Positions 33,668 to 42,039 of a DNA stretch of 64,000 nt are shown here, in pieces. This stretch comes from Nitrosopumilus ureiphilus (GTDB lineage: Archaea > Thermoproteota > Nitrososphaeria > Nitrososphaerales > Nitrosopumilaceae): assembly GCF_013407185.1 (NCBI RefSeq), contig NZ_CP026995.1:496841-560840 (forward strand). The letters run 5' to 3'. The notes under the pieces were generated by a model, which saw only the letters and a program-made list of their open reading frames with translations, did no database searches and had not been told where the DNA came from. A program made the position numbers and the translations under genes. The first letter of the stretch is position 1. Each line of letters starts with the position of its first letter.

Positions 33668-33899
33668 ATGTCAGTGGATATTCATCAAGATATCCGGGAT
33701 TTGGAGGCCAACATATTATGAATAGAGGACAACATCTTAGAATTTTTGAGGCAAATATGATGAAGGAATTAGAAAATCTTTACATCAACTAGAATCAGAT
33801 TTCACATATCTTGGTATTCTTGCAAATGGGGCCTCAATTGACAAAAATGAAGGCAGAAAAATTATGGAATTTCTGAAAATTCATTACAATTACTTGTAA
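33668..33899 (+). pseudogene. Likely decayed gene, family unknown
   Basis: Several short frames follow each other: an ATG frame (MSVDIHQDIRDLEANIL), a second frame (MNRGQHLRIFEANMMKELEN) and a third (KSLHQLESDFTYLGILANGA, then MEFLKIHYNYL). Each looks protein-like, but no single frame spans the region. Frameshifts in a former gene of about 75 codons would explain this. The rest of 33559-33985 has nothing I can support. Confidence 0.3.
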
Positions 33900-33985
33900 A
33901 ATTATCTGTTTCTGCATATTTCTCTAAACATTTGTTTGATTTTGGAATGACCAATCTTATCTAAAATGTTGTCCTCTTAATATAA

Positions 33986-34399
33986 TTGAGTAAATCCATT
34001 CAAGATACTAAAGACATCTTTTCAACGTCTAGAAAAAATACTAATAGATTTTTCAATCAAGTTAAAAAAACAACTCCCAAATATCATCAATCTATGGTTA
34101 ATCTTCAACAGGATTATGTAGATGTATGGAGATCTGTGATAAACTCTACTATTCTCCTAGAACAAGAATATGCTAAGAATGTGGGATATTTGACAGACAT
34201 ACCTGAATCAGCAATACAAACCATTCATGAGATGACTGAAGCATCGATATTAACATATCTTCAACAAAATCAGTTCATTTTTGATACCACTAAAATAACT
34301 AAACGAACCTTTGATACATTTATTCAAAATACAAAGTCATTTTCTTCGCTAAATAAGGAAATAATGGAATATCTAATAGAAGTATTTGAACAAAAATAA
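33986..34399 (+). CDS. Helical hypothetical protein, phasin-like in length and composition
   Basis: The 137-residue protein starts at TTG and is almost entirely helical and polar (IFSTSRKNTNRFFNQVKKTT, MVNLQQDYVDVWRSVINSTI, FIQNTKSFSSLNKEIMEYLI). Aromatic residues spaced on amphipathic helices and the QQDYVDVW block resemble phasins, the coat proteins of polyhydroxyalkanoate granules. Thaumarchaea are known to have PHA synthases. This is only a similarity of pattern; no PHA gene is nearby. Alternatively it is a lineage-specific coiled-coil protein. Confidence 0.5.
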   Translation: MSKSIQDTKDIFSTSRKNTNRFFNQVKKTTPKYHQSMVNLQQDYVDVWRSVINSTILLEQEYAKNVGYLTDIPESAIQTIHEMTEASILTYLQQNQFIFDTTKITKRTFDTFIQNTKSFSSLNKEIMEYLIEVFEQK

Positions 34400-34777
34400 A
34401 AATATAAAATCAAATTATAAAAAATTCCAGTACATGGTCCAGATTAAAATTTGACAATTTCTTTTTGAACAATACAAAATTTATCTCAGAAATACAGGCA
34501 TGAAAAGTACAATTTTGATATCTAAATATTGTTTATTTTAATTTCATTTGAAAATAGAATGAAAAATTAACAAATGTTCAATATTTTCTAAACTGTCTTT
34601 TTATTCTATGATTTGATCGTTATAATGGATAGCAATCAAGTAATTCCAAACATTGCATTGTTAAAAACGGAGCTGCAGTGATTTGTTGTCAAGGGATGGC
34701 AAAGTGGTTTTGGTTACTATCTGATTTTTAATTTCGATAATCGACAATTTAATATCTAATGCTCACCTACCTTGTGT
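34400..34777. other. Gene-poor stretch with a relic of the MKSR leader
   Basis: No convincing gene is present. At 34500 an ATG begins MKSTILIS, whose DNA (ATGAAAAGTACAATTTTGAT) is a close match to the leader of the gene at 24536. The frame ends after 13 codons at 34541. It is best read as a decayed member of the leader family. Confidence 0.4.
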
Positions 34778-34918
34778 ATGAGACAAACATGGTATTGTAA
34801 GGTTTGTGATATGAAATCTATTCTAACAGGTGGTATGACAAATATATCATGTACAAACTGCGATAAGAAAATGATTGAGATATCCGAATGTAAACACTTT
34901 TCATTAGTTCACAAATAA
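34778..34918 (+). CDS. Small zinc-ribbon protein, 46 residues
   Basis: The ATG frame encodes MRQTWYCKVCDMKSILTGGM and CTNCDKKMIEISEC, i.e. CxxC-x(14)-CxxC with an extra Cys. It is a plausible stand-alone zinc ribbon preceded by an AT-rich promoter-like segment (TTTAATATC). The role is unknown. Confidence 0.5.
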   Translation: MRQTWYCKVCDMKSILTGGMTNISCTNCDKKMIEISECKHFSLVHK

Positions 34919-34995
34919 TTTTTAATCCCACTATCGTAATTCTTGATGCATAGAATCTGAGCAATTACAAAAAGTTTCATTAAGGATGACTGTGT

Positions 34996-35097
34996 ATGTT
35001 ATGTATGAAATACATTTGTAAAAAATGTAATTACACTATTGAAGGATTTGCAGATATCATCCCAAAACTGCTATTTCATGAAAAGATTTGTAGCTAA
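34996..35097 (+). CDS. Very small CxxC protein, 33 residues
   Basis: ATG at 34996 (or 35005) opens MLCMKYICKKCNYTIEGFAD and ends HEKICS. The pattern CKKC...H....C is like half of a C2H2/C2HC finger. It resembles the C-terminal finger of the zinc-ribbon proteins at 2755 and 4804 (C..CG.TT.E..H...C). It may be real or a fragment. Confidence 0.4.
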   Translation: MLCMKYICKKCNYTIEGFADIIPKLLFHEKICS

Positions 35098-35258
35098 GGC
35101 ACATGATCTGAACAATTAACTTGCTGAACCAAAATTGTCGACTCATGCAATTCAATGGCTAATAGAAATTTATCACGAATCAATATCCTATCTGATCACA
35201 GAATTAAAGAACTAAAACCCAGGATCATTCTTTTTAATTATAATCTCCTATAGTAATT

Positions 35259-35363
35259 ATGACCAGAACCCAAAGAAGACGAGATACGGCACATCCTACA
35301 CGGGATGGAAAACATAATCCTGTGTGTATTGATCCTGACTGCAGGGATTGTCTTAAAGTATGA
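35259..35363 (+). CDS. Arg-rich, Cys-containing miniprotein, 34 residues
   Basis: The ATG frame encodes MTRTQRRRDTAHPTRDGKHN and CIDPDCRDCLKV. The basic N-terminus with a CxxxxCxxC end suggests a nucleic-acid-binding peptide with a partial metal site. A TTTTAATTATAAT element lies about 15-25 bases upstream. The tail of the gene is followed by about 310 bases (35364-35672) without any supportable gene. Confidence 0.45.
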   Translation: MTRTQRRRDTAHPTRDGKHNPVCIDPDCRDCLKV

Positions 35364-35672
35364 GTTAGATTTCTAACTTGTACTTGGTATTATTCTAAAA
35401 TATTCTGAAAACACTATGATGATAGAAAATTAAGTAATGACAAAATATTGCAAACTAGTTTTTAACTCTCGATCTTGTGTATTTTTGCAAATAATCCAAA
35501 TTATACGCCAAATAAGAAATAATACTATAAACTTACGTGGGTGTTTTTAGGGAGTTAAACTAATTTTGTAAATCTCTCTCATGGTTTAAATATTAAAACA
35601 CTGGTTTTCTTGATTCATCTAGTTCTACTATGAGGTATTTGCAAAGTTTGTTTGAAATTCTACATTTATCAT

Positions 35673-35858
35673 ATGGTTCCAGATACAAAGCTTGCATTAA
35701 CAGGGACTGAAAATGTAATCACAATGGTATCTAAAATATTTGATCCACTGTTTGCAACTATGATCTTTGGTACCGGATTGGGATTTGCTGTATATACAGG
35801 AATAGTAGAGCAACACGGCAGAACAATCTCGGTAAAAAATAACCCTACAACTTTATGA
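35673..35858 (+). CDS. Small single-span membrane protein, 61 residues
   Basis: The ATG at 35673 gives MVPDTKLALTGTENVITMVS, one membrane helix (PLFATMIFGTGLGFAVYTGI) and a short polar end. A TTG seven codons upstream is also in frame. The SD-like and promoter context is weak. No family is recognised. Confidence 0.5.
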   Translation: MVPDTKLALTGTENVITMVSKIFDPLFATMIFGTGLGFAVYTGIVEQHGRTISVKNNPTTL

Positions 35859-36124
35859 TCATCTTGCCTAGAAACCTAGCTTCGGAAAAATAATTAATAA
35901 AAATATGGTTTAATCCCTCATTTGGTGAATCAATGTGGTCTGGCAAATTGTCTTTTTAGTTTTTGAATTCATCACATGACTGGATGAAATAAATAAATTT
36001 CTATTTTGTGAGTAAATTAGGCAATGTGAAGGCATTAACATTTGTAAAGAAAAATGAATTAAATTTTACAAACATCGAGAAATTTACAGATTAACTTCAA
36101 ATAGCATTTTAGCAAATTTGGGAT

Positions 36125-36220
36125 ATGTCACGACATTACAAAAAACCCTGTCTTGATTGTATGAGAATTAGGTGCGAGGTAAATTGTAATTGTGATTGTC
36201 ATTATGATCCACGATATTGA
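36125..36220 (+). CDS. Cys-rich miniprotein, 31 residues
   Basis: The ATG frame encodes MSRHYKKPCLDCMRIRCEVN and CNCDCHYDP, seven Cys in 31 residues, a density seen in metal-binding peptides rather than random frames. It fits the series of Cys-rich miniproteins in this accessory block. The gap before it (35859-36124) holds no supportable gene. Confidence 0.45.
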   Translation: MSRHYKKPCLDCMRIRCEVNCNCDCHYDPRY

Positions 36221-36228
36221 TAATAAAT

Positions 36229-36459
36229 CTATAAAAGTTCAGAGGATTTTTTCATTATTTCTTCAATTTTTCTTTCTTCCACATGCATAACATGTTCAAA
36301 TTCTTTTCGCAATTTATCATATTTAATTTGTTTTTCTTTCTCAGCCATCTCTGAGAACCTAATCAATCTTATTTCATCTACAATGGCGGTGATTTTGTCA
36401 CTAGTCTCAAACATTATTTCATCAATTCTCTTAGATGATTCTGGATCCATATCTAACAA
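36229..36459 (-). CDS. Coiled-coil hypothetical protein, 76 residues
   Basis: The protein is a continuous charged helix (SSKRIDEIMFETSDKITAIV, EKEKQIKYDKLRKEFEHVMH) with heptad-like spacing and no Cys. It converges on the Cys-rich miniprotein at 36125. Function unknown. Confidence 0.5.
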   Translation of the reverse strand: MLDMDPESSKRIDEIMFETSDKITAIVDEIRLIRFSEMAEKEKQIKYDKLRKEFEHVMHVEERKIEEIMKKSSELL

Positions 36460-36702
36460 TACGCATTATCATAAATAATCATTCCATTTTTTGCTATGTG
36501 CCAAACCATATTTTAAAATCATTTAGTAACAATGTTAAAACTAAACAATTGTCCATATTTCTAGAATATGGTTTTTATTTCATGAAAACAAAATTATTCA
36601 TAGTAATCTGCAAGAAAACGTCTGGAGAACAAGAGTATCTATGAGCGATATGGTCAAAGGATGATTGCTTGGCTTTGTAAAATTACTATTTAGATTTTTC
36701 AT

Positions 36703-37629
36703 ATGGTTAGGGTACCTAAACTTCAAAAAATTGATTCAGATAAAGGGAATAATTCTTCATGTGTGTGCTGTATTATAATTTCAGATTCTGAAACAGGAGA
36801 AACTTTTTGTCAAAATTGCGGTGTGGTCTTATCGGATATGATTTTTCAGGATAGAAAAGACGATGATATGTTTTCAGACAATGTATTTGCTTTACATGGT
36901 GGAAATCGCTCTTCCCTAAGACTTCATGATATGGGACTAGCAACAACTGTTGGCAAATTTAATCATGACTCCACAGGAAGGCCAATTGATTACAAAATGA
37001 AACAGACAATGAAAAGAATGAGATTTTGGGATGCACGAAGTAAAACAAAAAACACTTCGGAACAAAATTTAAGACAGGCCCTGTTGGAAATGGAAAAATT
37101 AAAAGAAAAATTGTCACTGACAGACGCCATTATGGAAAGATCTTCTTATCTTTATAGAAAAGCTGCAAAAGCTCAATTAATTCGTGGTAGAAGTATAAAA
37201 GGAGTAGTAGGGGCATGTGTGTATATTGCATGTAGAGAAATGGATGCAACACGAACAATTATGGACATTTCACACAATCTTCAAGAAAATAGAAAATCTA
37301 TTGCAAAAAACTATAGAATGTTGTTTCAAAATCTTCAATTGACTGTATCTGTACCAGACCCCCTCAAAGGTATTGTAAAGATTGCAAATAATCTGGAAAT
37401 TTCAGAGAAGATAAAACGAGAAGCTATACGTATTTTTGACACTATAAAAGAGCAGGAATTAATTGCAGGTAAAAAACCCGATGTAGTTGCAGCTACTATA
37501 ATTTACATGGCAAGCATCAAAACAGGAGAACATTTATCTCAACAAAAGATTTCAAACGTATCTGGAGTAACAGCAGTATCCATTCGTAATCGCTATAGAG
37601 AATACTCAAAATATGTTAAATTGATTTAA
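36703..37629 (+). CDS. tfb: Transcription initiation factor IIB (TFB paralogue)
   Basis: TFB recruits RNA polymerase to TBP-bound promoters. The 308-residue protein has an N-terminal zinc ribbon (CVCC near residue 20, then TFCQNCG), the B-reader/linker region (FALHGGNRSSLRLHDMGLAT), and two cyclin-fold repeats (GRSIKGVVGACVYIACREMD and KKPDVVAATIIYMASIKTGE). The C-terminal SNVSGVTAVSIRNRYREY is the BRE-recognition helix-turn-helix. Thaumarchaea carry several TFBs, and this one lies in an accessory region between miniprotein genes and an IS element, so it may be a specialised, transferred paralogue. Confidence 0.93.
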   Translation: MVRVPKLQKIDSDKGNNSSCVCCIIISDSETGETFCQNCGVVLSDMIFQDRKDDDMFSDNVFALHGGNRSSLRLHDMGLATTVGKFNHDSTGRPIDYKMKQTMKRMRFWDARSKTKNTSEQNLRQALLEMEKLKEKLSLTDAIMERSSYLYRKAAKAQLIRGRSIKGVVGACVYIACREMDATRTIMDISHNLQENRKSIAKNYRMLFQNLQLTVSVPDPLKGIVKIANNLEISEKIKREAIRIFDTIKEQELIAGKKPDVVAATIIYMASIKTGEHLSQQKISNVSGVTAVSIRNRYREYSKYVKLI

Positions 37630-38256
37630 TTTTTTACATTTTTATGCGTGGCCAAAACCCAAACAAGAAATTAGTATTATATCCTGAGTATGGAATAAAG
37701 TTTCAATGTTTAGTCTCTTATGATTAATTCACTCAAGGGACTTTGCACCTAATCTAAAAACCCTGTTTGGTTCTTCCCTACAGAGTCTACGAATTTTCTT
37801 AGGATTGAAAGTGATGTAAGTATAATGATTACAAGTATTGAAAAAATTTCTGTTATCCAAAGTATAGTTCTGCTTGTCATACAGGATTGCTTGATATTCA
37901 TGCTAGGGCAGATAGTATTAGAGAAAATATTGCAGATGCAAAAGGATTTTTGTATGGAAGTGCATCAAACACGTTTTTTACATTAATTTGAGCATGTGGC
38001 ATATTGGACTAGCTATAATATGGATTAGAAAATGAAAACTAGACTTACCTTATGGACTTCTTTATATAAAACTATTTCATAAAATCACTATGGAGTAGAG
38101 TCTCGACTAGAAATTTCCTTTAGCATATCAAAGGACGGGCGAACATATTACCTTTCGAGATCTTTACTCTCACTTTTGTCTTTGTCCTTTTGTCAAGATA
38201 CTCCACAAATTGATAACTGAGGCTTTTGCCCTCAAAAAGTCTATGGTGGTTGAAAC
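37630..38256. other. Intergenic stretch with decayed sequence and an interrupted MKTR leader
   Basis: No intact gene is found. Around 37860-37990 one frame reads LLDIHARADSIRENIADAKG, FLYGSASNTFFTLI, and a neighbouring frame INLSMWHIGLAIIWIRK, as if from a frameshifted membrane protein. At 38032 ATGAAAACTAGACTTAC repeats the leader seen at 25232 and 25483, including the preceding GATTAGAAA, but the frame ends after 16 codons. The final part (38083-38256) is the downstream noncoding end of the IS110-type transposase gene. Confidence 0.45.
38085..38256 (-). ncRNA. Candidate IS110-family bridge RNA region (downstream end)
   Basis: IS110/IS1111 transposases use a structured noncoding RNA from one element end. 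Here the space upstream of the transposase is at most 111 bases, while about 170 noncoding bases lie downstream. On the transposase strand they contain a hairpin TGAGG-GCAAAAG-CCTCA and an AGTC-GA-GACT hairpin near the far end. The placement would be IS1111-like. No fold was computed. Confidence 0.3.
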
Positions 38257-39334
38257 TTAACCGGAATAGGATGCAACATATTTTCTCTTGTCCCAGAGCA
38301 TCCAGTAAATAATTCTCAATAATTTTGCAGCAGCTGCCACTGTTGATTTAGACATTCCTTTTCTTTTGAACATTCTGTAATAGTAATGTGCTAGTTCAGT
38401 ATCTTTGTGTACTCTTACATGAACTCGTATAGCCTCTGTCAGTACCCATCTCAAGTGAGTACTTCCAAATTTTGTTATTGGTCCATGATGTGTAACTCCA
38501 CCTGAACTATGAGTTGATGGCACTAATCCTGCATAAGAACACAGTTTATGTGAATCTGGGAACCTCTTGACATCCCCGATTTCACCAACAATTGACAATG
38601 CAGTATAGTTTCCTATCCCCGGAATGGAAGTCAACAGCTGCGCATCCTCATTACTCCTAACTAATTTGTCTATCCTCTTTGAAATTGCATCTATCTCAAT
38701 ATTCATAGTGTCAATTACGTTTAGATATCCATCAATTCTGTAATCTTTTAATTTCCGTAGATGTTTTACATATAACTGTGTAAATGTATCGCCAGGAATT
38801 TTTATTCCATTTAGAAGTAAAATCCCATGTATCTTGTTTTTAATGTTAGTCCTTGAATACACGATAAATTTTCTGTGTCTTACAATCTCTTTATACTTCA
38901 TCAACTGTGGAGGTGCAACATAACACTCTGCAATTAACTCTCCTTTCAAGAGGTTGGCAAGCGTTACTGCATCTATTTTATCTGTCTTTATCTTGGCAGA
39001 TGCAATTGCCTTTGTTTTGAGTGGATTGGATAGCGTAACATCATATCCTTTGTCTTCTAACATCGAATAGACATTGTACCAAACACTGGATGACTCCATC
39101 ACTGCCTTGGAATCCAAAGGTACTTCCTTGAAGAACTTGTTGATCGCTCTGGTAGTGTTATCTATCTTTTCATTTGCAAGCACTTCTCCACTATCATCCA
39201 CTAAAGCGATTTGGTGATAGTTTTTGTGCAAATCCATCCCGACGTAGATCATATTCTGATCCCACCTCCAAAGCGTAATATAGCATTTAGTCTGCGTAAT
39301 CTAAAAGCGATGTGGTCCATATACAAATTGATAA
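38205..39334 (-). mobile_element. IS110-family insertion sequence, ends uncertain
   Basis: One transposase ORF is flanked by a 12-bp direct repeat, ACAAATTGATAA, at 38205-38216 and 39323-39334. These could mark the insertion boundaries. Alternatively the left copy is a guide segment inside the noncoding RNA that matches the flank, in which case the element extends left to about 38090. No long terminal inverted repeats were seen, as expected for IS110. Confidence 0.5.
38257..39252 (-). CDS. IS110 family transposase (DEDD recombinase)
   Basis: The 331-residue protein has the RuvC-like N-terminal domain with Asp7 in YVGMDLHKNYHQIALV, the Glu in KAVMESSSVWYN and the DD-type AKIKTDKIDAVTLANLLKGE, followed by a coiled-coil region. 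The C-terminal Transposase_20 domain contains LLTSIPGIGNYTALSIVGEI and the serine-bearing YAGLVPSTHSSGGVTHHGPI. All catalytic positions look intact and no frameshift is seen, so the element may be active. A GGAGGTGG ribosome binding site precedes the ATG. Confidence 0.95.
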   Translation of the reverse strand: MIYVGMDLHKNYHQIALVDDSGEVLANEKIDNTTRAINKFFKEVPLDSKAVMESSSVWYNVYSMLEDKGYDVTLSNPLKTKAIASAKIKTDKIDAVTLANLLKGELIAECYVAPPQLMKYKEIVRHRKFIVYSRTNIKNKIHGILLLNGIKIPGDTFTQLYVKHLRKLKDYRIDGYLNVIDTMNIEIDAISKRIDKLVRSNEDAQLLTSIPGIGNYTALSIVGEIGDVKRFPDSHKLCSYAGLVPSTHSSGGVTHHGPITKFGSTHLRWVLTEAIRVHVRVHKDTELAHYYYRMFKRKGMSKSTVAAAAKLLRIIYWMLWDKRKYVASYSG

Positions 39335-39363
39335 TTATTGGAACCTGTTAATTTTATTATTCG

Positions 39364-39540
39364 TTATTTACTGTCACTTTTTTTCATGGTTATGATCTTA
39401 CAATATTCAATCATTGGAAGTATTCGCAAATTCTCATATTGTTGAAAAGTGACATGACAAGTGTGCACGGTTTTATCATCTTTGAATTTGTATTGTATTT
39501 TGACTTGTGTTCCGAGTTTGTCTTTATCCAAATCTTCCAT
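39364..39540 (-). CDS. Hypothetical protein, 58 residues
   Basis: The ATG frame at 39540 encodes MEDLDKDKLGTQVKIQYKFK, DDKTVHTCHVTFQQYENLRI and a tail YCKIITMKKSDSK. The pattern of two strands and a helix (QVKIQYKFKDDKTVHTCHVT then FQQYENL) is protein-like and complete. It is divergent from the winged-helix protein at 39624, separated by 83 AT-rich bases that presumably hold both promoters. Confidence 0.55.
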   Translation of the reverse strand: MEDLDKDKLGTQVKIQYKFKDDKTVHTCHVTFQQYENLRILPMIEYCKIITMKKSDSK

Positions 39541-39623
39541 TCTAATTCTACTGAATATATGATAATAGATTGATAGTTAAATGATAATAGAATGAATATA
39601 AACTGATGAATTATTATGCGTAA

Positions 39624-39887
39624 ATGCCATGGGATGAAATTAGCTATACTGTCGCCAGTAAAACAAGAAAATCTGTCGTATTAAAGTTGACAGTTCCACG
39701 AACGCCCACCTTTCTTGCAAATAACTTGAAAATCAATCTTGCAAATATTAGCAGGGCATTAACAGAATTAGAAGAAAAAGGAATAGTTGAATGTCTTACT
39801 CCCGATCAACGTGTTGGCAAGATTTATTCACTTACAAAGAAAGGAAATGAGGTAATATCTACAATAAAGACAATGGAGGAGACATGA
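39624..39887 (+). CDS. Small winged-helix DNA-binding protein (MarR/ArsR-like), 87 residues
   Basis: The protein is a single winged helix-turn-helix: SKTRKSVVLKLTVPRTPTFL as helix 1, LANNLKINLANISRALTELE as the recognition unit, and KGIVECLTPDQRVGKIYSLT as the wing. No sensor domain is attached. It probably regulates its own divergent promoter region with the 58-residue gene. Similar stand-alone wHTH proteins are common in thaumarchaea. Confidence 0.75.
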   Translation: MPWDEISYTVASKTRKSVVLKLTVPRTPTFLANNLKINLANISRALTELEEKGIVECLTPDQRVGKIYSLTKKGNEVISTIKTMEET

Positions 39888-40036
39888 TTTGGTTTCTATA
39901 ATGTTCTTATACTGTGTTGGTTTTTGATTCTCCTGTTTCTTGTGTTATGTTCATCTTTTCTTCTGCAACAGGGACGACTGATAAAATGTTTCAAAACAAC
40001 ATCCTTATTGGTTTTGAATAATTAATTTTGTTTTGA

Positions 40037-40210
40037 TTATTTTTTTAATCCGTTTATTGTATATCTTTTAGTTTGATCATTATTATTGATAGATTCATCA
40101 TCGATGATTTTGCAATCTTCAATTATCGGAAGATCTTTGATGACATCATGTTGTTTTTTGTCAGCACTTTTCTTTGATATTACATTTTCGAGTAATGCAC
40201 ACTTGCCCAT
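40037..40210 (-). CDS. Possible hypothetical protein, 57 residues
   Basis: ATG at 40210 gives MGKCALLENVISKKSADKKQ, then DLPIIEDCKIIDDESINNND. The frame is open further upstream to 40252. A plus-strand frame over the same DNA is equally long but less protein-like. Support is only the composition and an otherwise empty stretch. Confidence 0.3.
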   Translation of the reverse strand: MGKCALLENVISKKSADKKQHDVIKDLPIIEDCKIIDDESINNNDQTKRYTINGLKK

Positions 40211-40416
40211 GGTACATCCCCCTCTCCACAAACTTTTTCCCATGTATTCCATGGTTCTAAGTAATGTTTCTTTGAGAAATTATATCCCCCAACTGTATGG
40301 TGTTTAGTTGAATAAAATGAAACAGTGAAAATACTGTGATTGGTTTTGCTCCCTAAGATTTTTTTGAATGACAATGTATTATTGACAAATTTTTTTACGT
40401 AATCAATATGTTCCTC

Positions 40417-40686
40417 TTATTCTTGTGGTAGTTTTATTCCATCATTGTCAATATAAGTTTCATGTGTATTTTTTACAGAATTATTGTTTTTATCAACTGT
40501 CACCCATATGTTATTCAGTTCTTTTACAATATTTTCAAAATAATTATCATCGAATAATAATTCATATGCAACAGGAAAGTGTCTTTCAAGATTCAGCAAA
40601 TGTGGAATTGGTATGCCATACTGACGCTCACCAAATTTAAGAAAATTATAAACTGCAGGAGCATCAAAATTTGGAGAATCTAACAT
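40417..40686 (-). CDS. Hypothetical protein, 89 residues
   Basis: The ATG frame encodes MLDSPNFDAPAVYNFLKFGE, then an amphipathic helix region (IPHLLNLERHFPVAYELLFD) and a polar end. It looks like a complete soluble protein of unknown family. No neighbouring gene suggests a role. Confidence 0.45.
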   Translation of the reverse strand: MLDSPNFDAPAVYNFLKFGERQYGIPIPHLLNLERHFPVAYELLFDDNYFENIVKELNNIWVTVDKNNNSVKNTHETYIDNDGIKLPQE

Positions 40687-40748
40687 TATGAGATTTTTAA
40701 CGCTGTTTTAATTGTTAAATAATTTTAAAATATTCTAAAAATTCTAGT

Positions 40749-40921
40749 TTATTCTTTGATGTCTTTTTTCATTACTAAATATTCTTCAATTGTTTTCAAG
40801 CAGTTTTTCATTTTTTGTACATATTCTTGAGCTTCAGATGATATTTGTTTTATAACGCTGTAATCAGACCAGTTGAATAAATTTTGACATCATTTACCAA
40901 TGAATCAATTGAATCTTTCAT
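40749..40921 (-). pseudogene. Possible frameshifted small helical gene
   Basis: On the minus strand ATG at 40921 opens MKDSIDSLVNDVKIYST and stops near 40850. A shifted frame continues FNWSDYSVIKQISSEAQEYV and QKMKNCLKTIEEYLVMKKDI to 40749. A single-base change would join them to about 57 residues. The remainder of 40687-41031 has nothing else. Confidence 0.3.
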
Positions 40922-41031
40922 GAAAGAAATTATCTTGTTTAATTGATAAAGGAATTGATGGATTTCGTATCTGATAATCTTTGATCAATCAATAAAGATA
41001 TTATCTCTACCACTTAAAATGGTGTGAGAAA

Positions 41032-42039
41032 TTGAGAAAAATTGAAGTTATTTGTTATGAGCAACAAAGTCAAAGCATTGTATTTGTTTTTAAAAAATAC
41101 AAGATTCCTTTTCATGTCGAGTTAACTATGGCAGAAAACGAAAAGTTATTACGGTATACAGGAATATGTCCTGATTCATTAGCAAATGGATTAACTGATG
41201 AATTAAATAAAATCATAGACACCAGAACAAAAGATCTGTATGTCACAAGTTTTGCAATTGAAGCTACATTGTCTGATTACCTTACAAATTACACCAAAGA
41301 GCTTGAAACAAAACAAGTCAAAGTAAAAAAGAAAAAACTAATTGAAGAATATGAATCCCTGATAGAACCTAATGTAAAATTTAATAAAAATCTCCTTTTC
41401 ATGATAGTAATAGCTGCTGGGGTTGCAGTAGTTGGATTATTTGCAAACAATGCATCTTTGGTTATTGGTGCAATGTTGATATCCCCTTTACTTGGACCAC
41501 TTTCAGCTTTTTCGTTTAACACGGCAGTTGGAAAAACAGATAAAATGATCAAGGCTTTTATTTCTGGATTATTATTATTACTAGCTGTTATAGGCACTGG
41601 TGCTCTTTTAACAGTAATTGCAGTTCAATTTGCTGATTTGCCATTAACAAATGAAATTTTATCTAGAACCGAAATATCGCCCGTGTTCTTGGCAGTTGCA
41701 GTAGCACTTGGCTTTGCAGGTGGAATTGCAATGTCTACTAATATTCCTGGAATTTTAGTCGGTGTGGCAATAGCTGCTGCTTTAGTTCCACCAGCAACGG
41801 TTGCAGGAATTGGAGTTGCATTGTGGAATTTTGATATTTTTTCAAATGCTTTAACACTCACTGCAGCTAATATCATAGGACTGGTTCTAGGAATGATGAT
41901 TGTTTTTTTCATAGGTGGTGTAACTCCAAGAAAGTTCTACGAAAAAGAAAAAGCTCAGAAACATATGATTATCACAATAACTGTTTTTATCGGATTGAGC
42001 ATTCTTTTGGGATTTTTATTGCTCAAACCTCAATCCTAA
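41032..42039 (+). CDS. DUF389 family membrane protein
   Basis: The 335-residue protein has a cytosolic N-terminal domain (to about residue 120) and seven to eight membrane helices with the DUF389 signatures LFANNASLVIGAMLISPLLG and ISTNIPGILVGVAIAAALVP-like MSTNIPGILVGVAIAAALVP followed by PATVAGIGVAL. The family (TIGR00341-type) is widespread in marine archaea and bacteria; its function is unknown, with transport proposed. Start is TTG at 41032 with good spacing. It marks the return of conserved-type genes after the accessory block. Confidence 0.9.
   Translation: MRKIEVICYEQQSQSIVFVFKKYKIPFHVELTMAENEKLLRYTGICPDSLANGLTDELNKIIDTRTKDLYVTSFAIEATLSDYLTNYTKELETKQVKVKKKKLIEEYESLIEPNVKFNKNLLFMIVIAAGVAVVGLFANNASLVIGAMLISPLLGPLSAFSFNTAVGKTDKMIKAFISGLLLLLAVIGTGALLTVIAVQFADLPLTNEILSRTEISPVFLAVAVALGFAGGIAMSTNIPGILVGVAIAAALVPPATVAGIGVALWNFDIFSNALTLTAANIIGLVLGMMIVFFIGGVTPRKFYEKEKAQKHMIITITVFIGLSILLGFLLLKPQS

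Noticed and set aside
40086-40307. Plus-strand frame of 73 residues
   Set aside because: Unusual composition and fully overlapping a minus-strand frame of similar length; neither has strong support and only the minus-strand one was listed, at low confidence.
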